A stretch of 64,000 bases of DNA from Streptomyces camelliae (lineage in GTDB: Bacteria; Actinomycetota; Actinomycetes; Streptomycetales; Streptomycetaceae), in the NCBI RefSeq assembly GCF_027625935.1, contig NZ_CP115300.1, positions 4,774,001 through 4,838,000 on the forward strand. The letters run 5' to 3'. Position numbers and translations under genes: made by a program. Under the pieces are notes generated by a model that ran no database searches, had not been told where the DNA came from, and saw only the letters and a list, made by a program, of their open reading frames with translations. Positions 42,299 through 49,600 of this stretch are shown here, piece by piece (the stretch's first letter is position 1; each line of letters begins with the position of its first letter).

Positions 42299-44074
42299 GT
42301 GAGCGGAATCGGTGTGGAGGCGGGCGCGCAGGCCGCGCGCTCCCGGGCGCTGGCCGTCCTGCGGGTCCGGGGCCGGGCGCTGGCCGCGGCCCTGCTGCCC
42401 GCGGGCGTCGCGGTGATCCTGCTGGTCGGCGGCTCCACGGGCCATCTCGTCGGTCCTGGCTGGGACGCCGCCCGGATCGCGGTGAGCGCGCTCGCCCTGC
42501 TGGTGCTGCCGGCCGCCGCCGCCGTCGCCCTGGTCGTGGCCCGCGCCCGTCCCGCCACGACGCCCACGGTGCCGGTCCCGGAGGAGTCCGCCCCGGACCT
42601 GTACCGGATGGTGCGCGACCTCGCCGACCGGCTGGACGTCCCGGCCCCCTCGGCCGTGGCGCTCACCCCGGACTGCGACAGCTGGCTGGAGGACCGTACG
42701 CACGCGGCCCACGGCCCCCCGGCCCGCTCGGCGCCCGACGAGATAGCGGGACCCCACGGCTCCCCGGCCCACCGTCGTACGCCGGTCGCGCCGGTCCTCG
42801 TGATCGGCTCCCCGTTCCTGTGGTGGATGCGCGTGGGCGAACTGCGCGCCGTCCTCGCCCCGGTCGTCGCCGGTACGGGCCCTTCGGCGCACCCCGACAT
42901 AGCGGCCGCGCGGCGGTTCGTGCGCGGGCTGGACGCGGCGCTCGCGGTCGCCTCGGCGCCCGGCCGCGGCCCGCTGGCCAGGATGGCGTGTGCGGCGCTC
43001 GGCTGGGTGGCCGGGCTGCTGCTGCGCGGCTGCCGGGAGCACGCGACGCAGATGGAGCGCGGGGTCGCGGCGGCCGCGGCCGAGCGGGCCCAGGCGGTCG
43101 ACTACGGCCTGAGGATCGTGGCCCAGGAGCAGGTCGGCCTCGCCTACGCCGGCTGGGACCGGCTGCTGACCCGGGTCGCGCTGCCGGCCTGGCGCATGGG
43201 CCGCTGGCCGTCCCGGCTGGACGCGGGCGTGGTCGCGGCGCTCACCGAGCTGTCCCGGCGCGACCGGCTGGCCGAGGGCTTCGCCTCCCGGCTCGGCGAG
43301 CGTCCGGCCTGCGATCTGCTGGAGGAGCCCGGCGCGGTGGACGAGGCCACCTCGCTGCTCGCCGCCCGTCTCTTCCACGGCGGCCCCGCCGAGCCCGGCC
43401 CCGACTGGGCGCCGGTGGACTGGCGGGCGTATCCGGAAGAGGTCGTGGACCGCACCTGGCGCGCCGAGGCGGCCCGGCTGCACCGCGTCCTGGACTCCCT
43501 GGGCGTGCGCCCCGCCGTCGACCCCATGGCCCCCGACCCCGGCGGCCCCACCCTGGCCCGCGTCCTGGACCACCTCGCCGAGCCGTCCGCCGTCATGCCG
43601 CACCAGTCCCCCAGCGCGGCCGAGGAGGCGCCCCTTGAGGGCATGTACGAGGACGACGAGGACACGGACCCCGGCACCGAGCGCAGCGCCGCCCTCGCCG
43701 CCGGCCTGAGCGCCGAGCTGGCCCGCGAGGAGGCCGGCGCCCCGAGAGGCGCGACCAGCGCGGGCCGGGGCCCCGAGAGCGCCCTGTGGGACGACGGCTG
43801 TCTGCCCCTCTTCCCGCTGCAGCCCCCGCGCACCGGCCGCGATCTGCTCGCCGACCACGTCACGGCGATGGTGTGCTGCGCCGCCGTCGACACCGCCGGC
43901 GCGGTCCCCGCCCTGGACTGGCTGGACGGTCCGTCCCTGCTGCTGGACGGCGAGCGGGCCTGCGACCTGGCGCCCAGAGTGCTCAGCCTGATCGAGGAGG
44001 GGGACCCGGGCCCGCTGCGCGACTGGCTGGCCACTACCGGGATACGCCCCGAGAAGCCCGTACGACTCGTCTGA
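42299..44074 (+). CDS. Degenerate M48-peptidase-like membrane protein
   Basis: The 591-aa protein has two N-terminal membrane helices (about 27-48 and 58-80) and then a region with the spacing of M48 (HtpX/BlaR-like) proteases: PVLVIGSPFLWWMRVGELRAV, followed by LAPVVAG where HEXXH should be, and HPDIAAARRFVRGLDAAL where the third ligand helix lies. The zinc histidines are absent, so I infer a catalytically dead homologue. The C-terminal 350 residues are helical, then acidic low-complexity. GTG 42299 has GAGG upstream. The gene lies between purD and the 19-bp repeats. Confidence 0.6.
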   Translation: MSGIGVEAGAQAARSRALAVLRVRGRALAAALLPAGVAVILLVGGSTGHLVGPGWDAARIAVSALALLVLPAAAAVALVVARARPATTPTVPVPEESAPDLYRMVRDLADRLDVPAPSAVALTPDCDSWLEDRTHAAHGPPARSAPDEIAGPHGSPAHRRTPVAPVLVIGSPFLWWMRVGELRAVLAPVVAGTGPSAHPDIAAARRFVRGLDAALAVASAPGRGPLARMACAALGWVAGLLLRGCREHATQMERGVAAAAAERAQAVDYGLRIVAQEQVGLAYAGWDRLLTRVALPAWRMGRWPSRLDAGVVAALTELSRRDRLAEGFASRLGERPACDLLEEPGAVDEATSLLAARLFHGGPAEPGPDWAPVDWRAYPEEVVDRTWRAEAARLHRVLDSLGVRPAVDPMAPDPGGPTLARVLDHLAEPSAVMPHQSPSAAEEAPLEGMYEDDEDTDPGTERSAALAAGLSAELAREEAGAPRGATSAGRGPESALWDDGCLPLFPLQPPRTGRDLLADHVTAMVCCAAVDTAGAVPALDWLDGPSLLLDGERACDLAPRVLSLIEEGDPGPLRDWLATTGIRPEKPVRLV

Positions 44075-44234
44075 CGAATGTCATATGAACGGAAGCCCTG
44101 ACTTCCACTTCAGGTCAATTCGCAACGACTAGTGACCGAGCGCGTGCGTTATGTGATGTGCTGGGTGCGACCACGCATCTGGCAAAGGCGTGCGACATAC
44201 GACAGCACGGCCGAGCACGGTGAGCACAGCAGAT

Positions 44235-44366
44235 ACCACCGAGCACAGCAGATGTCATCGATACAGCGTGTACCACCGAGCACATCGAGTACCACCGAGC
44301 ACGACGAGCACCACCGAGCACATCGAGTACCACCGAGCACGGCGAGCACCACCGAGACAGGGACGA
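44235..44366. repeat. 19-bp tandem repeat array upstream of the dimethylformamidase-like gene
   Basis: ACCACCGAGCACATCGAGT and close variants start at 44272, 44291, 44310, 44329 and 44348, an exact 19-bp period, with two more diverged units from 44235. There are no unique spacers, so it is not CRISPR. It fills most of the 321-bp gap 44075-44395 and ends about 30 bp before the ATG. Confidence 0.85.
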
Positions 44367-44395
44367 CACGGGGGACCTGAGGGAGGGGAGCGATC

Positions 44396-45901
44396 ATGGC
44401 CTCGGAGCACATCCGCCGCTGGGAATCCGGAGCACTCGCGCACGCCGTCACGGACCCCTTCGGCCAGGGCCCGGTGCCCTGGCTGCGCGGCAGTGAGACC
44501 TACTTCGACGACACCGGCCACGTCGTGCCCTGGTACGTCGACCCGAGCCCGCAGCAGCCCACCGGCGTGCGCCCCGCCCCAGGCTCCACTCCCGGCCCCG
44601 CCCCCCGGGTGCCCGGCCCCCGCTCGGCCGACGACGTGCACCGCCAGATCAAGGGCTTCACCTCCACCGGCGCGGTCGCCCCCGGCGAGGCGATCGACTT
44701 CCGCGTCACGGTCGACCCGCCGCAGGAGTTCAGCGTCGACATCTACCGGATCGGCCACTACGGCGGCGACGGCGCGAAGAAGATCACCACCAGCCCCCGG
44801 CTGTCCGGCATCGTCCAGCCCGCGCCGCTGACCGCCGACCGCACGGTCTCCTGCCACCACTGGTGGCTCTCCTGGCGGCTGCAGGTGCCCGCCCACTGGC
44901 ACATCGGCGCCTACGTGGCCGTCCTCACCACCGTCGACGGCTACCGCTCCCACGTGCCCTTCACGGTCCGCGACGACCACCCCGCCGACCTGCTCCTGCT
45001 GCTGCCGGACATCACCTGGCAGGCGTACAACCTCTACCCGGAGGACGGCCGCACCGGCGCCAGTCTCTACCACGCCTGGGACGAGCGGGGCCGACTGCTC
45101 GGCGAGGCCGACGCGGCGACCACGGTCTCCTTCGACCGGCCGTACGCGGGCGCGGGCCTCCCGCTCCACGTCGGCCACGCCTACGACTTCATCCGCTGGG
45201 CCGAGCGCTACGGCTACGACCTCGCCTACGCCGACGCCCGCGATCTGCACGCGGGCCGCGTCGACCCCACCCGCTACCGGGGCCTGGTCTTCCCCGGCCA
45301 CGACGAGTACTGGTCGGTGCCGATGCGCCGGGCCGTCGAGGACGCCCGCGACCGGGGCACCTCACTGGTCTTCCTGTCCGCCAACACCATGTACTGGCAG
45401 GTCGAGTTGGGCCCGTCCCCGGCCGGCGACCCGGACCGGCTGCTGACCTGCCGCAAGCGCAAGGGCCCCGGAAGGCCGGTGCTGTGGCGGGAGGTCGACC
45501 GGCCCGAGCAGCAGCTCGTCGGCATCCAGTACGCGGGCCGGGTGCCCGAGCCCGCCCCGCTGATCGTCCGCAACGCCGGCCACTGGCTGTGGGAGGCGAC
45601 CGGCGCGCACGAGGGCGACGCGATCGACGGCCTGGTCGCCGGCGAGGCCGACCGCTACTTCCCGCGCACCCCGCTGCCCGAGCACGACGAGCGCATCCTG
45701 CTCGCCCACTCCCCCTACATCGACACCGCCGGTGCCCTGCGCCACCAGGAGACCTCCCTGTACCGCGCCCCGTCCGGCGCCTGGGTCTTCGCCTCCGGCA
45801 CCTTCGCCTGGTCCCCGGCCCTGGACCGCCCCGAGCATGTGGACCCCCGCATCCAGCGCACCACGGCGAATCTCCTGGACCGCATCTGCAAACGCGACTG
45901 A
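44396..45901 (+). CDS. N,N-dimethylformamidase beta-subunit-like protein
   Basis: The 501-aa protein matches the DMFase large-subunit-like family: a beta-sandwich with FRVTVDPPQEFSVDIYRIGHYGGDGA, then a core with VPFTVRDDHPADLLLLLPD, TWQAYNLYPEDGRTG, VFPGHDEYWSVPMR and FLSANTMYWQVEL. The catalytic-site Tyr, Glu and metal ligands of true DMFase cannot be confirmed by eye. There is no signal peptide. ATG 44396 has GGGAGGGGAG upstream. It is flanked on both sides by 19-bp tandem repeats. The natural substrate is unknown. Confidence 0.8.
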   Translation: MASEHIRRWESGALAHAVTDPFGQGPVPWLRGSETYFDDTGHVVPWYVDPSPQQPTGVRPAPGSTPGPAPRVPGPRSADDVHRQIKGFTSTGAVAPGEAIDFRVTVDPPQEFSVDIYRIGHYGGDGAKKITTSPRLSGIVQPAPLTADRTVSCHHWWLSWRLQVPAHWHIGAYVAVLTTVDGYRSHVPFTVRDDHPADLLLLLPDITWQAYNLYPEDGRTGASLYHAWDERGRLLGEADAATTVSFDRPYAGAGLPLHVGHAYDFIRWAERYGYDLAYADARDLHAGRVDPTRYRGLVFPGHDEYWSVPMRRAVEDARDRGTSLVFLSANTMYWQVELGPSPAGDPDRLLTCRKRKGPGRPVLWREVDRPEQQLVGIQYAGRVPEPAPLIVRNAGHWLWEATGAHEGDAIDGLVAGEADRYFPRTPLPEHDERILLAHSPYIDTAGALRHQETSLYRAPSGAWVFASGTFAWSPALDRPEHVDPRIQRTTANLLDRICKRD

Positions 45902-45907
45902 TCCCCA

Positions 45908-46006
45908 GGAACGGACCCTGCGAGGAACGGACTGGTCACCGAGGAACGGACCGATCACCGGGGAACGGACCGATCACCGGGGAAGGACTGATCACCGAGG
46001 AACGAC
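45908..46006. repeat. 19-bp tandem repeats downstream of the dimethylformamidase-like gene
   Basis: Units of GGAACGGACCGATCACCGG type begin at 45924, 45943, 45962 and 45981 (19-bp period), with partial copies at 45908 and 45999. The sequence differs from the upstream array, although both contain CACCGAG. It runs into the purC promoter region (46020-46081). Confidence 0.82.
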
Positions 46007-46081
46007 ACGACCCCCTGGCCGAAACCGATCGCCCCCATAAGGGAGAATCGAGGCACTTGGACAGAACCACGGGGAGGAACC

Positions 46082-46981
46082 GTGTCCGGATTCGTAGAAA
46101 AGCCCGAGCCGATTCAGGTTCCGGGCCTGGTGCACCTGCACACCGGAAAGGTGCGCGAGCTGTACCAGAACGAGGCGGGCGACCTCGTGATGGTCGCCAG
46201 CGACCGCATGTCCGCCTACGACTGGGTGCTGCCCACGGAGATCCCCGACAAGGGCCGCGTCCTCACCCAGCTCTCCCTGTGGTGGTTCGACCAGCTCCGT
46301 GATCTCGCCCCGAACCACGTCATCAGCACCGACGTGCCCGAGGGCGCCCCGGAGGACTGGGCGGGCCGCACCCTGATCTGCAAGTCCCTGCGGATGATCC
46401 CGGTCGAGTGCGTGGCCCGCGGCTACCTCACCGGCTCGGGCCTGCTGGAGTACAGCGAGTCCCGTACGGTCTGCGGCCTCGCCCTCCCCGAGGGGCTCGT
46501 CGACGGCTCGGAGCTGCCCGCCCCGATCTTCACCCCGGCCACCAAGGCCGAGGTCGGCGAGCACGACGAGAACGTCTCCTACGAGGAGGTCGCCCGCCAG
46601 GTCGGCGCCGACACCGCAGCCCAGCTGCGCCAGGCCACCCTCGCGGTGTACTCCCGCGCCCGGGACATCGCCCGCGACCGGGGCATCATCCTGGCCGACA
46701 CCAAGTTCGAGTTCGGTTTCGACGGCGACACCCTCGTCCTCGCCGACGAGGTCCTCACCCCGGACTCCTCCCGCTTCTGGCCGGCCGACCAGTGGGAGCC
46801 GGGCCGTGCGCAGCCGTCGTACGACAAGCAGTTCGTGCGGGACTGGCTGACCTCGGCGGCCTCCGGCTGGGACCGGAAGAGCGAGCAGCCCCCGCCGCCG
46901 CTGCCGGAGGAGGTCGTCCAGCAGACCCGGCAGAAGTACGTGGAGGCGTACGAGCGCCTGACCGGGCTGAGCTGGGCGTAA
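46082..46981 (+). CDS. purC: SAICAR synthetase
   Basis: The 299-aa enzyme joins CAIR and aspartate (purine step 7). Motifs are HTGKVRELYQ, VASDRMSAYDWVLPTEIPDKG, the signature VECVARGYLTGSG, FTPATKAEVGEHDENVSYEE and ADTKFEFGFDG, and the end DKQFVRDWL is typical of the long form. GTG 46082 has GGGAGGAAC directly upstream. It is its own unit, closed by a strong terminator, and the next gene to the right is a tRNA on the opposite strand. Confidence 0.97.
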   Translation: MSGFVEKPEPIQVPGLVHLHTGKVRELYQNEAGDLVMVASDRMSAYDWVLPTEIPDKGRVLTQLSLWWFDQLRDLAPNHVISTDVPEGAPEDWAGRTLICKSLRMIPVECVARGYLTGSGLLEYSESRTVCGLALPEGLVDGSELPAPIFTPATKAEVGEHDENVSYEEVARQVGADTAAQLRQATLAVYSRARDIARDRGIILADTKFEFGFDGDTLVLADEVLTPDSSRFWPADQWEPGRAQPSYDKQFVRDWLTSAASGWDRKSEQPPPPLPEEVVQQTRQKYVEAYERLTGLSWA

Positions 46982-46986
46982 CGCAA

Positions 46987-47012
46987 AAGGCCCCCGGGGA
47001 ACCGGGGGCCTT
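46987..47012. terminator. Bidirectional terminator of purC and tRNA-Gly
   Basis: AAGGCCCCCGG with its exact complement (11 bp, GGAA loop) starts 6 bases after the purC stop. It has AAAA before and TT after, so it works in both directions. Confidence 0.85.
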
Positions 47013-47014
47013 GC

Positions 47015-47090
47015 TGGAGCGGACGACGAGGCTCGAACTCGCGACCTCAACCTTGGCAAGGTTGCGCTCTACCAACTGAGCTACGTCCGC
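47015..47090 (-). tRNA. tRNA-Gly (anticodon GCC), copy 1
   Basis: The 76-nt minus-strand cloverleaf has acceptor GCGGACG/CGTCCGC, D-arm AGCTCAGTTGGTAGAGC, anticodon loop TTGCCAA, T-loop GTTCGAGCC, and encoded TCCA at the 3' end. It is identical to copy 2 at 47618. Confidence 0.97.
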
Positions 47091-47113
47091 ACTGCGCCGT
47101 GGCGCGAGAGCAA

Positions 47114-47575
47114 CTATACCCAACCTCGCTCGCGTGCGAGACGCACCGCCGCATGAAGGTTCTCGGCGCCGGGCTTCGTGACGGCCGTGGAGAGGTGTTC
47201 CGGATGGTCCCCGGGGCTGGCGCGGCCCGCTCGGGGATCTCCGCGACCGGCGTCTCCGTCGGCCGTCGGCTCCAGCCTCTCGGCCTCCCGCGCGGTCGGC
47301 GGGGAGGCCCCGGCGGAGATCGCGTCAGCGGTCAATTCCGGGTCTGCGCAGCGGTTTTCCGGTATGCACGGTACGGATGATCTCGGCGAGCCGCTGGGCG
47401 CCGACAGTCTTCCGGACGACCCCGCGCACACCGGCCGCGCGTGCCTGCTTCGGATGACCGGGGCGGCCGTGGCCGGTGACGATCAGCACCTGGCAGCAGG
47501 GAAGTCCGACGCGCAAAGATGTGGCGACCTTCACATCGCCGGCGTCTGGATCAGATACACATGCCAGAGATGTAT
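47114..47575 (-). pseudogene. Decayed NarL/LuxR-type response regulator
   Basis: Between the two tRNA-Gly genes, minus-strand frame one encodes the end of a receiver domain (CQVLIVTGHGRPGHPKQARA, GVRGVVRKTVGAQRLAEIIR). A second frame from about 47345 downward continues as a LuxR helix-turn-helix (TAREAERLEPTADG, EHLSTAVTKPGAENLHAAVR, LARERGWV, then stop). The N-terminal half with the phospho-Asp is missing and a frameshift separates the parts. Homologues are DesR-like regulators. No kinase gene remains nearby. Confidence 0.72.
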
Positions 47576-47584
47576 GGATATGAA

Positions 47585-47613
47585 AAAACCCCGGTCGCGA
47601 TGACCGGGGTTTT
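47585..47613 (-). terminator. Terminator of tRNA-Gly copy 2
   Basis: AAAACCCCGGTC and its complement form a 12-bp stem with a 5-base loop, ending in a T-run on the minus strand, just after the tRNA 3' end. Confidence 0.85.
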
Positions 47614-47617
47614 CCCG

Positions 47618-47693
47618 TGGAGCGGACGACGAGGCTCGAACTCGCGACCTCAACCTTGGCAAGGTTGCGCTCTACCAACTGAGCTACGTCCGC
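47618..47693 (-). tRNA. tRNA-Gly (anticodon GCC), copy 2
   Basis: The 76-nt sequence is identical to the copy at 47015-47090, with anticodon loop TTGCCAA and encoded CCA. The two copies bracket the response-regulator pseudogene and form a direct repeat 603 bp apart. Confidence 0.97.
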
Positions 47694-47772
47694 ACTGCTC
47701 CCGACCGGCTCCCACCGATCGGTGCGAGCACCAGCCTACCTGATCCACAAGGGTGGTTGTGACCGGTGCCAG

Positions 47773-47844
47773 AGCGGGTGACAGGAATCGCACACTGCGC
47801 CTTCCCCCTGGAAGGGGGATGTTCTGCTACTGAACTACACCCGC
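47773..47844 (-). tRNA. tRNA-Gly (anticodon TCC)
   Basis: The 72-nt minus-strand tRNA has acceptor GCGGGTG/CACCCGC, anticodon loop CTTCCAG inside a CCCC/GGGG stem, and T-loop GATTCCTGTC-type closing. CCA is not encoded. It is third in a tRNA-Gly cluster read toward purC. Confidence 0.94.
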
Positions 47845-47975
47845 ACGGTCCTCGGGGTTTCGGCTTTTCGGCCTTGCCCCTCGGCGTGCTCCAGACATTA
47901 GCTGATCAGCAGGGGGGTTGCGCAAGTCGGTGCCCCGAAGTCCCCGCGGGCGGCCCGCCCGGGGCCAAGTGCACG

Positions 47976-48007
47976 GCCCTCAGGGCCCGCTGACGGACCC
48001 TGAGGGC
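47976..48007 (-). terminator. Terminator of the lsr2-like gene
   Basis: GCCCTCAGGG (47976-47985) pairs with 47998-48007 over a 12-base loop, 16 bases after the stop codon. Confidence 0.75.
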
Positions 48008-48022
48008 TGCCCCTTCGCGGGC

Positions 48023-48340
48023 TCACTGCGCGGCGCTGAAGGCCTCGTAGACCTTCTTGGGGATGCGTCCGCGGGCCGGTACGTCCATCTTGTTGGCCTG
48101 GGCCCAGGCGCGGACGGCCGCCGGGTCGGGGGCGACCTCCGTCTGCTTGTACGCCTTCCCGGACCGCGACCGCTTGCGGCCGGCCTCGACATAGGGCGCG
48201 AGCGCCTTACGCAGTTTCTTGGCGTTGGATGCGTTGAGGTCGATCTCGTACGACTTGCCGTCGAGTCCGAAGGCGATCGTTTCCGCCGCTTCCGAGCCGT
48301 CGATGTCGTCAAAGAGAGTGACCACGACCTTTTGCGCCAC
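48023..48340 (-). CDS. lsrL: Lsr2-family nucleoid protein (second paralogue type)
   Basis: The 105-aa protein has an N-terminal dimerisation domain (MAQKVVVTLFDDIDGSEAAET through GLDGKSYEIDLN), a basic linker (GRKRSRSGKAYKQ), and the DNA-binding domain with the AT-hook-like ARGRIP (usual RGR core) and VRAWAQANKM. Lsr2 silences AT-rich foreign DNA. The position between purC and purS matches the S. coelicolor paralogue LsrL rather than Lsr2, so the symbol is inferred from recalled order. The divergent 310-bp region to purS is unusually AT-rich, as expected for self-binding. Confidence 0.9.
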   Translation of the reverse strand: MAQKVVVTLFDDIDGSEAAETIAFGLDGKSYEIDLNASNAKKLRKALAPYVEAGRKRSRSGKAYKQTEVAPDPAAVRAWAQANKMDVPARGRIPKKVYEAFSAAQ

Positions 48341-48650
48341 GAATATCGGTCCCTTCGTGCGGCACGTCGATACAGCTCAACGCCGCCGACATGCCGAGTA
48401 TCGGCTATTGCCAATTCATTTGTACAGTGCCCGGCAATGCAAAGTGAAGCCCGACTAAATCCGTCTGCGTGTCCCAGTGCAATAGGCGGACCGGGCGGAC
48501 TGTGGAACTTTCCCAGAACTTTTCGCGACGACGCGGCTTCGACACCCGATCGTGATGCGCCTCACGTAGTTTCCTCCAACTCTACTCGCGTAGAAATTTT
48601 GTGCGGGTAGTCTGAAGGAACCTGCTCAGCACCACACACCGGGAGTGCCA
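48341..48650. promoter_or_regulatory. lsrL-purS divergent promoter region
   Basis: This 310-bp gene-free region is clearly lower in GC than its neighbours. Close to purS it has palindrome TCTAC-TCGC-GTAGA (48581-48594) and a possible -10 TAGTCT (48609-48614). The palindrome is a plausible operator for a purine-pathway regulator. The lsrL-side promoter should lie near 48380-48430, where ATTTGTACAGT and similar AT-rich stretches occur. Confidence 0.5.
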
Positions 48651-48923
48651 GTGGCACGCGTCGTAGTCGACGTCATGCTCAAGCCGGAGATCCTCGACCC
48701 CCAGGGCCAGGCGGTCCAGCGTGCGCTGCCGCGCCTGGGTTTCGACGGGATCTCGGACGTCCGCCAGGGAAAGCGTTTCGAACTGGAAGTTGACGGGCCG
48801 GTCGACGAGGCCGCGCTCGCCCGCATCCACGATCTTGCGGAATCCTTCCTCGCCAACACCGTGATCGAGGACTTCACCGTCAAGGTGGAAGAGGCCGCGG
48901 AAGTCGCGGAGGCGGCGAAGTGA
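48651..48923 (+). CDS. purS: FGAM synthase subunit PurS
   Basis: The 90-aa protein is the small dimeric subunit that bridges PurL and PurQ in purine step 4. It has [37 protein letters not shown] and [14 protein letters not shown] 48651 is preferred because GGGAG lies 6-10 bases upstream; GTG 48645 overlaps that site. Its stop overlaps the purQ GTG by GTGA. Confidence 0.95.
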   Translation: MARVVVDVMLKPEILDPQGQAVQRALPRLGFDGISDVRQGKRFELEVDGPVDEAALARIHDLAESFLANTVIEDFTVKVEEAAEVAEAAK

Positions 48924-49600
48924 CCGCTCGTATTGGCGTCGTCACTTTCCCCGGGAGCCTGGACGACCGGGACACGCAGCGCGCGATCCGCCTCGCGGGC
49001 GCCGAGCCGGTCGCCCTGTGGCACAAGGACAAGGACCTCAAGCAGGTCGACGCCGTGGTGCTGCCCGGCGGTTTCTCCTACGGCGACTATCTGCGGGCCG
49101 GTGCCATCTCCCGGTTCTCGCCGGTGATGGAGTCCGTGATCGAGCAGGCGAAGGCCGGCCTGCCGGTCCTCGGCATCTGCAACGGCTTCCAGGTCCTCAC
49201 CGAGGCCCACCTCCTCCCGGGCGCGATGCTCGGCAACGACCACCTCCACTTCATCTGCCGCGACCAGAAGCTGCGGGTGGAGAACGCGGAGACCTCCTGG
49301 ACCGGCGACTACCGCCAGGGCCAGGAGATCCACATCCCGCTGAAGAACATGGACGGCCGGTACGTCGCCGACGAGTACACCCTCGACAAGCTGGAGGCGG
49401 AGGGCCGGGTCGTCTTCCGATACCTCGACTTCAACCCCAACGGCTCGCTGCGGGACATCGCCGGCATCACCAACGAGGCCGGGAACGTCGTAGGCCTCAT
49501 GCCGCACCCGGAGCACGCCGTCGAGCCGCTGATCGGCACCGGCCGCACCGACGGCCTCCCCTTCTTCACCTCGATCCTCAAGAAGCTGGTCAACGCATGA
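48920..49600 (+). CDS. purQ: FGAM synthase glutaminase subunit PurQ
   Basis: The 226-aa class I glutamine amidotransferase delivers ammonia to PurL. The triad is visible: nucleophile Cys in [11 protein letters not shown], and His and Glu in GLMPHPEHA; the oxyanion segment is [18 protein letters not shown] 48920 overlaps the purS stop, and the purQ stop overlaps the purL ATG, so the three subunits are translationally coupled in the order S-Q-L. Confidence 0.96.
   Translation: MTARIGVVTFPGSLDDRDTQRAIRLAGAEPVALWHKDKDLKQVDAVVLPGGFSYGDYLRAGAISRFSPVMESVIEQAKAGLPVLGICNGFQVLTEAHLLPGAMLGNDHLHFICRDQKLRVENAETSWTGDYRQGQEIHIPLKNMDGRYVADEYTLDKLEAEGRVVFRYLDFNPNGSLRDIAGITNEAGNVVGLMPHPEHAVEPLIGTGRTDGLPFFTSILKKLVNA

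Noticed and set aside
44235..44366. CRISPR array
   Set aside because: The 19-bp units are contiguous with no unique spacers, and no cas gene is present.
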